Positions 44,707-52,965 of a DNA stretch of 64,000 nt are shown piece after piece. Numbering within the stretch: position 1 is the first letter of the stretch; each line of letters starts with the position of its first letter. Source of the DNA: Cellulophaga sp. HaHa_2_95. GTDB lineage: Bacteria > Bacteroidota > Bacteroidia > Flavobacteriales > Flavobacteriaceae. Location: the NCBI RefSeq assembly GCF_019278565.1, contig NZ_CP058988.1, positions 2,356,001 to 2,420,000 on the forward strand, given 5' to 3'. The position numbers and the translations under genes were made by a program. The notes beneath the pieces were generated by a model, which saw only the letters and a program-made list of their open reading frames with translations, had not been told where the DNA came from and made no database searches.

Positions 44707-45369
44707 ATGAACAAAATTACCTTACGACAAACATTAATTCCTTTAATCACCCTCGAAATTATCTGCTTTATATGGTTTGGACCTATCCAAATTGGTATGA
44801 TAGAAAATATCGTAATTTCTATACTAATCATCATAGCGAATTACATAGAATATAAAGGCAAACTATTTTCAGCCCTTGGGTTTCAACGTGAAAAATTTAC
44901 ACTAAAAAACATCTTTGTGCTTGCTCCATTAGTAGCACTAGGACTCTTTGCTTTTTATGTCTTTGCTGTGGTTCCAGGAATGACAAAACTCACAGGGGTT
45001 CCTATAGATTATTCAAGCTTTAAGCAACTAGAAGGGAATCTTCCATCTTGTTTAATTGCTTTATTGGTAGTGTGGGCTACTGCAGGATTTGGGGAGGAAA
45101 TTATCTTTCGGGGGTATTTTATGCGGCAATTTGTTAAATTCTTTGGGGATAGTAAAGTCAGTATAATCCTTAATATTGTTCTATTTGCTTGTTTTTTTGG
45201 TTTTATGCATAGTTATCAAGGAATTACTGGGCAATTGGTTGCAGGGTTTGTGGGATCGCTCTTAGCCTTGATATTCTACTTGCGTAAATACGATTTGTGG
45301 TTTATCATTGCCGTTCACGGCTTTTTTGACACTTTTGCCTTAATTTGCATTTACTTTGGTTTGGCGTAA
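44707..45369 (+). CDS. CPBP-family intramembrane glutamic protease
   Basis: Rce1-type intramembrane protease (CAAX protease / bacteriocin-processing family). From the ATG at 44707 it has 220 residues and about seven helices. The catalytic motifs are GFGEEIIFRGYFMR (EExxxR) and the His in FFGFMHSYQG, with AVHGFFDTF near the end. An upstream ATG adds only 12 polar residues. It stands between the membrane LytTR gene and a secreted esterase. Bacterial members often provide immunity to peptide bacteriocins or process small peptides; no such peptide is seen here. Confidence 0.88.
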   Translation: MNKITLRQTLIPLITLEIICFIWFGPIQIGMIENIVISILIIIANYIEYKGKLFSALGFQREKFTLKNIFVLAPLVALGLFAFYVFAVVPGMTKLTGVPIDYSSFKQLEGNLPSCLIALLVVWATAGFGEEIIFRGYFMRQFVKFFGDSKVSIILNIVLFACFFGFMHSYQGITGQLVAGFVGSLLALIFYLRKYDLWFIIAVHGFFDTFALICIYFGLA

Positions 45370-45528
45370 CGATTCCAACTAATAATATATTGGCCATGTG
45401 GGTGTAGGCTTTATATACTTGAAATAATAGAGTTTAATAAAGAATTGAGATAGTAGTATATTAGTGTATTTTTTAAATACCAGATTTCATGCCTGCAAGT
45501 AAGTGGTCTGCTAAAAACAACAGGGAGT

Positions 45529-46737
45529 ATGAAAAAATCGTATGTATGCTGTCTTTTATTCTTATGTCTTTATACGCTCAACGGACAGCATATTAGTATT
45601 GGTAAAATTGACAGTATAAATTCCAAAATATTAAATGAGCAAAGAGAACTATGGATTCATGTTCCGGATGATTATTCTAAGAATGAAAAATATCCTGTAG
45701 TGTATTTACTAGACGGCCATTCCAATTTTCATGCAGTTGTAGGAATGATTAAGCAAATGAGTTCGGGAAGTAAAATTTGTCCAAAGATGATTGTGGTTGG
45801 TATTCCAAATACGAATAGAACAAGAGATTTAACGCCAACGAAAACAAAACCGAATCTTCCTTCTTGGAACGTTGCTAGAGCAGCTATTTCAGGAGGTGGC
45901 GGTAATTTTATTTCATTTATAGAAAAGGAATTAATTCCTTACATAGATTCTAACTATTCAACAGAGTCTTACCGTATGTTTATTGGTCATTCTCTAGGAG
46001 GGCTTACAGTCATGAATACCTTAGTTTATAAGCCAGAATTATTTAATTCTTATGTTGCCATTGACCCTTCCATGTTCTGGGATAATGAAAGATTACTGAA
46101 TGAGATTAAGAATTTGAAGCTAGACAAAAAATATCAGAATAAAACACTTTTTCTAGGAATAGCTAATACCATGGATAAAGGTATGGATACTATAAAAGTG
46201 AAAAACGATACGACCAAAACAACGAAACATATCAGGGCGATATTAACCTTAAACTCTTTATTAGCAAAAGACACCTTGAATAACTTATCCTTTAAAAGCA
46301 ATTATTACCAAGAAGAGGATCACGGTTCTGTGCCAATAATTGCCGAATATGATGCCTTAAAGTATATTTTTGATTTCTATAAACTAAAATTGAGGACGGA
46401 GTTTTTGAAGGATCCTGAAAACGTTATTTTAGACATCGTACAGAATTATTACAAGCGTTTATCAAAAGAATTTGGAAGAGAAATTATACCAAGCCAGTAT
46501 TTTATAGATAACTTGGCGCAACGGTTAATGCAAGTTCAGCAATTGGCAAAAGCAGAACGTCTATATAAATTGAATGTTACCAATTACCCCAAAAATGCTT
46601 ACGTCTATACCGTACTGGCCGACTGCTATTTAGCTCTTGGAAATAAAGAAAAGGCGATTGAAAATTTTAAGAAAGCAAGTTCATTAAGTAAGAGTACTTA
46701 TTTAACTGAACAATTGTATCAACTACAAGACAACTAA
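45529..46737 (+). CDS. Secreted esterase (alpha/beta hydrolase, IroE/Fes type) with C-terminal TPR
   Basis: 402 residues: a signal peptide (YVCCLLFLCLYTLNG), a putative-esterase domain with YPVVYLLDGHSNFH, the nucleophile Ser in IGHSLGGLT, YVAIDPSMFWD and the catalytic His in YYQEEDHGSVP, then two TPR-like helices pairs (LAKAERLYKLNVTNYPKNAY, DCYLALGNKEKAIENFKKA). Relatives hydrolyse siderophore esters or acyl esters. The next gene starts 1 base after the stop, so the two are co-translated. Confidence 0.88.
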   Translation: MKKSYVCCLLFLCLYTLNGQHISIGKIDSINSKILNEQRELWIHVPDDYSKNEKYPVVYLLDGHSNFHAVVGMIKQMSSGSKICPKMIVVGIPNTNRTRDLTPTKTKPNLPSWNVARAAISGGGGNFISFIEKELIPYIDSNYSTESYRMFIGHSLGGLTVMNTLVYKPELFNSYVAIDPSMFWDNERLLNEIKNLKLDKKYQNKTLFLGIANTMDKGMDTIKVKNDTTKTTKHIRAILTLNSLLAKDTLNNLSFKSNYYQEEDHGSVPIIAEYDALKYIFDFYKLKLRTEFLKDPENVILDIVQNYYKRLSKEFGREIIPSQYFIDNLAQRLMQVQQLAKAERLYKLNVTNYPKNAYVYTVLADCYLALGNKEKAIENFKKASSLSKSTYLTEQLYQLQDN

Positions 46738-46738
46738 A

Positions 46739-47509
46739 ATGAGCATCAAATTTTTTTTAGGACTGTTAATCTCTTTGTTAGTTACCTCTTGTGTTACACA
46801 GGTTTTAAGGCCTAAGCTCACGGGTACCATAGTAGATGAACAAGGAAAACCTTTAGTTAGCTGTTTGGTTGGAGACGCGTACACGGATAAAAATGGTAAT
46901 TATGAACTACCAGAAATAACCGCGGTGAGACTTTTTAGTTTTTTTGGAGGTTCCCCAATTTTCCTAGGTGAACCCGTTCATAAAGAAGGATATGAACCCA
47001 AAGAATTGGTGGGTGGTAATCGTCGTGGAGGAGTCTCTTTAGGCACAGTTTGGAATATGGATACGATTCGGTTACGAAAAACGCTTACAGATTTTACAAA
47101 AGTAACGGTACAAGACCATTGGCTTGCAAGTATGACTAAGAACTTAGATACTGTTTTTATGACTAAAAAAGACTTAATGTATGATCGTACAAAAATAGAT
47201 TTTATAGCCAGAAAACATAACACCTATGCCAAAGGCTACTACTATTTAGGAATAGACAATCTTCCCAAGAATGTTTTTGAAAGGCATATCGCATTAGACT
47301 TAACAGATTCCATTTTAAAAGTACAGCGTGTCTTAATTTATGGAGATGTAAAAACCAGCGAGAAGACAAAATATGATACCATTTACACGCAAGGAAAATG
47401 GAAACAAGAGCATAAAACCTTATTTTTTGAAACGGAACTACCAGAAATAAATGGCACCTATAAAGTGGTGAATTTTAATTATGATTCCATGGAGTTGATT
47501 AAACAGTAA
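46739..47509 (+). CDS. Lipoprotein with carboxypeptidase-regulatory-like domain
   Basis: 256 residues with a lipobox (LLVTSC). An N-terminal beta-sandwich of the CarboxypepD_reg type is seen in LTGTIVDEQGKPLVSCLVGDA and YTDKNGNYELP. The rest (about 110-256) is not recognised. It follows the esterase gene directly and presumably works with it on the cell surface. Function unknown. Confidence 0.7.
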   Translation: MSIKFFLGLLISLLVTSCVTQVLRPKLTGTIVDEQGKPLVSCLVGDAYTDKNGNYELPEITAVRLFSFFGGSPIFLGEPVHKEGYEPKELVGGNRRGGVSLGTVWNMDTIRLRKTLTDFTKVTVQDHWLASMTKNLDTVFMTKKDLMYDRTKIDFIARKHNTYAKGYYYLGIDNLPKNVFERHIALDLTDSILKVQRVLIYGDVKTSEKTKYDTIYTQGKWKQEHKTLFFETELPEINGTYKVVNFNYDSMELIKQ

Positions 47510-47576
47510 GTTTCTCTTTTTTTGGGGATTCATTTTGTTTACCGTAATAGATAGAATAGTAAATAGCAATTCAAAA

Positions 47577-48146
47577 ATGAACACAACACAATTTTTCTCC
47601 TCCGATTTACTACTTGAAAATGAGTCGGTTCTACTGCGCCCTTTAACCCTTCAGGATCTTGATGCTTTAGAAACTATAAGCTACCATAAGGAGTTAGGGG
47701 AGTTTGGGGCAAGAGTAAAAAATAGAGCAGATTTAGTGGAGTATATGAACTTCTGTATGAAGTCCAAAAATGAAAAAGAGCTGTATCCATTGCTCATTTT
47801 AAATAAGGAAGATCAAACTCCCATAGGAGTAACCATGTTTGGAACTATTAGTTTTCCGCATCAAAGATTAGAAATCGGGTGGACGTGGATTGGTGCACAA
47901 TTTCAAGGAACGGGTATCAATGGCAGTTGCAAAAAACTACTCCTAGACTATTGTTTTGATGTATTAGCATTGAGAAGGGTAGAGTTCAGAATAGATATAA
48001 AGAATCTTAAATCTCAAAAAGCCGTAGAAAAGTTAGGGGCGGTTAGAGAAGGGCTTTTAAGAAATTATGCTATACAGTCTTACGGCACTAGTGCGGGTAC
48101 GTATATGTATAGTATTCTTAGCGAGGAGTGGCGTAAAAGAAAATAA
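47577..48146 (+). CDS. GNAT N-acetyltransferase (RimJ/RimL type)
   Basis: Cytoplasmic acetyltransferase of 189 residues from the ATG at 47577 (MNTTQFFSSDLLLENESVLL); the upstream ATG adds 14 residues that do not look like part of the fold. Family marks are VLLRPLTLQDLDAL, IGWTWIGAQFQGTGINGSCK (acetyl-CoA loop) and VEFRIDIKNLKSQKAVEKLGAVREG. Its substrate may be a protein N-terminus or an amino acid. It is 1 base from the next gene, a lipoprotein. Confidence 0.9.
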   Translation: MNTTQFFSSDLLLENESVLLRPLTLQDLDALETISYHKELGEFGARVKNRADLVEYMNFCMKSKNEKELYPLLILNKEDQTPIGVTMFGTISFPHQRLEIGWTWIGAQFQGTGINGSCKKLLLDYCFDVLALRRVEFRIDIKNLKSQKAVEKLGAVREGLLRNYAIQSYGTSAGTYMYSILSEEWRKRK

Positions 48147-48147
48147 T

Positions 48148-48678
48148 ATGACCAATTACCGAAACTATAGTATCATTTGTTGCTTTTTGTTGGTGTTAGC
48201 AAGCTGTCATACTTCAAAAAAAGAACCGAAAGTAATGGCGGAAGATCTTCCCATGGTGCATCTTCCAGATAGTTTGTTTCAGCTAGATATTATCAATAAC
48301 GAGAACTTTGTAAGGATTACTATTCCCGAAGGAATAGATTTTGAGCTGCCTGATTCTTTTGCAAAAATAGAACCAGAAAAGTATGCCGATTTTAATGCGG
48401 ATAACAAACCAGATATCATGGTGTATTTGGGCGCTTGCGGTACGGGCGGCTGTATGTACGGAATCTTTTTAAATCAATACGATAACTACTATAGGTTGGT
48501 GTTTATGGATTATCTAAAAGGAACCACGTTTGAAAAAGATGAAAATGGATTTATAAGTTTTCAATCTTATGAAGAAGTAGCCCCTATGAACCCTTCAAAA
48601 CTATACGTAACCACCTTTAAGTTTGATCCCAAGGCCTATGCCTATAAAATGGATCGTACGTTTATTCAAACGAATTGA
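48148..48678 (+). CDS. Lipoprotein with FG-GAP-like Cys module
   Basis: 176 residues from the ATG at 48148, chosen because it gives a lipoprotein signal (SIICCFLLVLASC); a longer frame starts inside the upstream gene. One Asp/Asn-rich calcium-loop-like segment (ADFNADNKPDIMVY) is followed by LGACGTGGCMYGIFLN, with two Cys four residues apart. The same layout (acidic loop, then a Cys-Gly cluster, then a beta hairpin) is found in the proteins at 49515 and, in part, 52966, so these look like paralogues. Function unknown. Confidence 0.6.
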   Translation: MTNYRNYSIICCFLLVLASCHTSKKEPKVMAEDLPMVHLPDSLFQLDIINNENFVRITIPEGIDFELPDSFAKIEPEKYADFNADNKPDIMVYLGACGTGGCMYGIFLNQYDNYYRLVFMDYLKGTTFEKDENGFISFQSYEEVAPMNPSKLYVTTFKFDPKAYAYKMDRTFIQTN

Positions 48679-48938
48679 TAGGCTTGGAGTCTTGTTAGTT
48701 AATACTAATTAATGTGCCACATGGTACTTATAAAAACTTTCCTGGCCTTCTGGCGCTTAGCTTTACTCACCATTTCTACATTGTTAAATCGCCCTTTGAC
48801 AGGCTTTAAAACAAGATTTATACCATAGGTCACAAGCCTTTCATTTTATGGTATTATTATGTTTTTATGAAAATATACTATCTTTTTGCATCCTGCGTTC
48901 TATACAGAATGCACCATGCATATTCTTAAATAAACTCA

Positions 48939-49427
48939 ATGAAAAAGATCTTCCTTGTTACCTTACTTACTATAGCGGTACTAGCGTGTAAAGAGCAACC
49001 AAAACCTGAGCCCAAAATTGAGGTTGTAGAAGTGGAAGAGTTAACACCCAGCCCTGTAAGCAGTTCCTCTTTAACTGATATCCAATTAGCGCATATAAAA
49101 AGAATCCACCAGACCTTCGAAGAAGTATATCCTATTTCTCTAGAGGAAACCATCAAAAACTTTAAAAGAGACCTGCATCCAGATAATGAAATAAATATAT
49201 GGTTGGCGATGACCAATGCGTATGAGCCTTTTGCAGCAGTAAATACAGGAGCGGAAAAGCTCGCGCATAGAAAAGAGGTTTATAAATTAGTTTTAATGCG
49301 GTCTATGATGCCGGACAAAGAAGCAATTAGTAACGCGCGTTTAACACTATTGAGTGAGGCCGAAGCTCAAGCAATTTTAAAGAATTATAAGTTGAATGCC
49401 GCACCGATAAAAGTACACACAAATTAG
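48939..49427 (+). CDS. Uncharacterised lipoprotein, helical
   Basis: 162 residues: lipoprotein signal (VTLLTIAVLAC), a Pro/Glu-rich linker (EQPKPEPKIEVVEVEEL), then an all-helical domain (TDIQLAHIKRIHQTFEEVY, NEINIWLAMTNAYEPFA). No family recognised. Sits in a run of same-strand lipoproteins, with 260 bases of leader sequence ahead. Confidence 0.55.
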   Translation: MKKIFLVTLLTIAVLACKEQPKPEPKIEVVEVEELTPSPVSSSSLTDIQLAHIKRIHQTFEEVYPISLEETIKNFKRDLHPDNEINIWLAMTNAYEPFAAVNTGAEKLAHRKEVYKLVLMRSMMPDKEAISNARLTLLSEAEAQAILKNYKLNAAPIKVHTN

Positions 49428-49514
49428 TAGCGTGCTAGAAATTTACGAATTAATTAAATCATTGTGGACTTTACTATTGTCCCGAGATATTAGAAACAAT
49501 TACTAAGAACTGCT

Positions 49515-50534
49515 ATGAACTATAGAATCTTTCTTGCACTTATATTTTTTTCGATCTACACTTTTGGACAGAAAAATTATAGCATCACAGCCAAAAGCGG
49601 ATTAACAGTAAGAGATGCACCAGATATAGCGGGCAGAAAAATTGGAAAGTTAGAATTTGATGAAAAAGTAGTACTCTTAGAGGAGACCGATTTTTCTTTT
49701 AGTACTGAACAAATACATGGATTTTGGGTTAAGGTAAAATCTAATTCTATTGGAGAAGGCTATGTTTTTAATGGTTTTTTAAAGCTTTTTACAGGAAATA
49801 AAATAAAGTATACGCTAAATAATAGCGAAGACCTTCAGAAAGAATTAATAGCTACAGTAGATGGTAAAGAAACAGTACTTATTAGTTTTGAAGACGAAGG
49901 TTGTTTTGATCTCATAGAGATACAAGATTACAATGGAGATGGCTACGAAGAAGTGCTTTTAGAAACTAATGCTTGTGGAGGAAATTGTTGCGGCAATTCT
50001 TTATTTACCTTCTCTTTTAATGGCAATGAATTTAGGCGATCCGCTTATATAGGGTATTATTTTGGCGGAATGAATTTGAATTATGATCAGCAAACGAACA
50101 GACAGTTTGTCGTTGAAACTAACTCTATTGGAGCAGGAAATACAGCACTATGTGAGGATTTGGAAGAAACTTATGTTTTTGATCACCATGATTTTAAATT
50201 AATACAAAGTAAGGGAGATCATAAATTAATTACGCTCATAGAATTAAAATCAAGCGATTTTCTATCGCAAGAAGCAGAAACAGATTATTTAACGATAGCC
50301 TATGATTTAGATGGTAATGGCGTTATGGATCAAATTTCTGGTAGCTATTGGGAACGATGGGGAATTTTACATGACTGCACTATTGTTTTAAATAACGAAA
50401 CTTTAGATATAGAGGCTATTGGATCACCAAAAAGAATAGGCGTATTAGCATCAAAAACAAACAATGTAAATGATATTGTTATTGAATGTGATACTGTATT
50501 GATATGGAATGGAATTAATTACGAAAAAAAATAA
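49515..50534 (+). CDS. Secreted SH3-domain protein with FG-GAP-like Cys module
   Basis: 339 residues with a signal peptide (IFLALIFFSIYTFG). Residues 20-95 are a bacterial SH3 domain (KSGLTVRDAPDIAGRKIG, GFWVKVKSN). The rest contains two calcium-loop-like segments (DYNGDGYEEVLLE and DLDGNGVMDQISG), the Cys cluster ACGGNCCGNS, and near the end KRIGVLASKTNNVNDIVIE with a WNG motif. The lipoprotein at 52966 carries the same modules, but with the SH3 domain after the FG-GAP-like part. Perhaps binds cell wall or surface glycans; function unknown. Confidence 0.65.
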   Translation: MNYRIFLALIFFSIYTFGQKNYSITAKSGLTVRDAPDIAGRKIGKLEFDEKVVLLEETDFSFSTEQIHGFWVKVKSNSIGEGYVFNGFLKLFTGNKIKYTLNNSEDLQKELIATVDGKETVLISFEDEGCFDLIEIQDYNGDGYEEVLLETNACGGNCCGNSLFTFSFNGNEFRRSAYIGYYFGGMNLNYDQQTNRQFVVETNSIGAGNTALCEDLEETYVFDHHDFKLIQSKGDHKLITLIELKSSDFLSQEAETDYLTIAYDLDGNGVMDQISGSYWERWGILHDCTIVLNNETLDIEAIGSPKRIGVLASKTNNVNDIVIECDTVLIWNGINYEKK

Positions 50535-50550
50535 TCAAACTAAAACAACC

Positions 50551-51720
50551 ATGAATAAAAAAATCTTAACCCTTGTCGCATTAATTATGAGTGCTGTATC
50601 TTTTGCACAATCTTCTTCGGAAATATTGGTATTGAGTGCGGTTGTCAAAGATAAAGTAATGCCAAATGCTGAAATTATTTTTCAGAAAAACGGAGAAACA
50701 TCCATTACTAAATATACAGATAGCCAAGGGAAAGTAACTATTCCGGACCACTATAAAAATGATTCAGACGTTATTTTAATTATTAAAAAAGAGGGGTATT
50801 CGCCTTTAATTACCAAATGTTTATGTGATGGTTTAACCTATGCTATTAGTCCGACCATGCAGGAATTAGATGGTATGAGAATTGTGTTAAGTTGGGGAAG
50901 TAGTCCTAGAGATATAGATTCTCACTTATCATATTCTGGAGGATATGTGTGTTATCATAAAAAAGAAGCCAACCAGGCAAATTTAGATGTAGATGACACT
51001 GATAGTTATGGCCCCGAAACTATTACGATTACAAAAAAACAGCAAGGTGAAAAGTATGTATACGCTGTTCACAATTATTCCGATAGAGAATTAATCAACA
51101 ACACCAATCTTTCTAATTTAAGTAGGGCAAAGGTATTTATATACATAGGAAATACGCTAGTTAAAACGTATACCATGCCAGAAGGAAAGAAAGGGAATAT
51201 TTGGATTCCTTTTTTAATTGATGAAATGGGGAACATTGTAACTGTAGGAGATTTTAAAAATGCCACCACTTGGGAAGGCGTAAGTACAATTTTAAGAAAT
51301 TATAGATTTGATGGTGATACTTCGGTTGTTTCCAGTTCGGATAAAGCAGAATCTCAAATTATCAATAGAAAAGGAGAAGAAGAATACCATGCAGGAAATT
51401 TAGAAAGCGCGGTTTCTTTATATCAAAACGCCATTGAATTGAATCAAAATAATGGACAAGCGTATAGTAATTTGGGCTTAGCTTTTCAAAAACTGAATAA
51501 AGAAGCAGAAGCTTTATGGGCGAATAGAAAGGCTATAGATCTTGCATCGGGTAGTAAGGCACATTATGTAAGAGCTAGTTCTTATTACAATATTGCTAGA
51601 ATATATGAAAAGAAAAGTCAGTGGGAAGATGCCTTACAAAACTTTGAACTAGCGCAGCAAAATAGAGCACGTGAAGCGTATACGAAAGGAATAGCAAGAA
51701 TGCAGTCAAAACTAAGATAA
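50551..51720 (+). CDS. Secreted protein with DUF2135/YfaP-like domain and TPR repeats
   Basis: 389 residues from the ATG at 50551, which gives a signal peptide (ILTLVALIMSAVSFA); a longer frame begins inside the previous gene. Residues 20-110 look like a carboxypeptidase-regulatory-type sandwich, 110-240 a DUF2135 (YfaP) domain (RIVLSWGSSPRDIDSHLSY, DVDDTDSYGPETITI), and the C-terminus has three TPRs (GNLESAVSLYQNAIELNQNN onward). Exported scaffold-like protein; the next gene (deacetylase) begins 3 bases after, implying one transcript. Confidence 0.7.
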   Translation: MNKKILTLVALIMSAVSFAQSSSEILVLSAVVKDKVMPNAEIIFQKNGETSITKYTDSQGKVTIPDHYKNDSDVILIIKKEGYSPLITKCLCDGLTYAISPTMQELDGMRIVLSWGSSPRDIDSHLSYSGGYVCYHKKEANQANLDVDDTDSYGPETITITKKQQGEKYVYAVHNYSDRELINNTNLSNLSRAKVFIYIGNTLVKTYTMPEGKKGNIWIPFLIDEMGNIVTVGDFKNATTWEGVSTILRNYRFDGDTSVVSSSDKAESQIINRKGEEEYHAGNLESAVSLYQNAIELNQNNGQAYSNLGLAFQKLNKEAEALWANRKAIDLASGSKAHYVRASSYYNIARIYEKKSQWEDALQNFELAQQNRAREAYTKGIARMQSKLR

Positions 51721-51723
51721 CAC

Positions 51724-52857
51724 ATGAAAAAAAGAGTCAATTATATCTATTTCATGTTGCTTTTTATGCCCTTATTTTTCTTTGGTGCTAATGGCGCTAA
51801 TTTTCCAATCACGAAGACGGAGCCGTGGCCATTAAAAATGGAATCGCCCTTAAGTTTTGATATAGCCTCTAAATGTGAGATGTTAGTTTTTATTGAAGTG
51901 TTCAATCGTTATGATTCTTTATCAGCATCGGATCTAGCTGAAAGCGTTGCCCTTAAAAGTGTACATACGAAGTCGGTAACCCAATGGAAAGAGGCTACAA
52001 AAACTAGAATACTAGTTAATTTTAATCAGCTTTCTGATACTGCTTTAAAAGAGCTCATTCCATTGAAAAAAAACAGCAATTGGAATGCCTTATCTTTAGA
52101 AGGTTTAGAACAGCAGTTTCCTAGTAAATTTAACGCTTGGTATGCTGCTACAAATTTTTTTTATGAAGATTATGTAAAAGAACAAATAAGATTAGCTGCT
52201 TTATTCCCTAGAATCACAAGTGAAATTTTACAATTTTCGGAGACCGATATTCAAGGCCATAATTTTACGGATAGGCACTACTTATTAACCTTTGATGATG
52301 GCCCTACCGCAGTGAATGGTAATACGGATAAACTAATACACGTATTAGATCGCTATAACCTATCAGGGATGTTTTTTGTTTTAGGCGATAATTTTGAAAA
52401 GCGATTAAAAGCTTCTTCCATACAAGCGTTACAAGAACTTTACGGAGAAAATAGCGTGTTTTCTCATGGAAAAGTACATAAGGCACATCAAAAATATGCA
52501 GAATGGAGATCATCTATTGATGATACCAATACGCTGATTCAAAATGTTTTTCCAACGGAAAATAAGAATGCCTTGGTATATTTTAGACCTCCATACGGCC
52601 AAAGAAATACAGATATGGTAGCTTATTTTACGCAAAAAAACTCTAAAATTATACTATGGAATATAGACTCCAGAGATTGGAGTGCTAAGTTAAACGTACA
52701 GCAAGTGGCCCAACGTGAAATAAAATTAATGTTGCTTTGGAGAAAAGGAATTTTGTTGTTTCACGATATTCATACAAAAGTTCAGGAGGTGCTGCCAATA
52801 GTACACGAGTATTTTAAGGATACAGAAATTACATGGATGAAGTCTCGCGATTTTTAA
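51724..52857 (+). CDS. Polysaccharide deacetylase (NodB domain), exported
   Basis: 377 residues with a signal peptide (YFMLLFMPLFFFGANG). About 40-175 is an unrecognised helical domain. The NodB fold follows: LTFDDGPT (catalytic Asp and metal Asp), FSHGKVHKAH (metal His residues), FRPPYGQRN, WNIDSRDW and LLFHD. All NodB motifs are intact, so it probably removes N- or O-acetyl groups from peptidoglycan or an exopolysaccharide. It may share a transcript with the DUF2135/TPR gene directly upstream. Confidence 0.88.
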   Translation: MKKRVNYIYFMLLFMPLFFFGANGANFPITKTEPWPLKMESPLSFDIASKCEMLVFIEVFNRYDSLSASDLAESVALKSVHTKSVTQWKEATKTRILVNFNQLSDTALKELIPLKKNSNWNALSLEGLEQQFPSKFNAWYAATNFFYEDYVKEQIRLAALFPRITSEILQFSETDIQGHNFTDRHYLLTFDDGPTAVNGNTDKLIHVLDRYNLSGMFFVLGDNFEKRLKASSIQALQELYGENSVFSHGKVHKAHQKYAEWRSSIDDTNTLIQNVFPTENKNALVYFRPPYGQRNTDMVAYFTQKNSKIILWNIDSRDWSAKLNVQQVAQREIKLMLLWRKGILLFHDIHTKVQEVLPIVHEYFKDTEITWMKSRDF

Positions 52858-52965
52858 CCTAAAAATACAGATCACCCTTAATTGAAGTTGCGTTTCTGTA
52901 GTAGTGATACCCCTTCAAAATAGAAAGACATTCAAAAGTTTAAAATTGGCAAAAAACATATGCTC

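Noticed and set aside
46739..47509. SusD-like partner for a TonB receptor
   Set aside because: The protein has a carboxypeptidase-regulatory-like domain and no SusD helical repeats; the nearest TonB receptor is over 20 kb away.
48820..48854. Inverted repeat ATACCATA / TATGGTAT as a terminator or operator
   Set aside because: Eight AT-rich pairs around a 19-base loop without T-tract are expected by chance in this composition.
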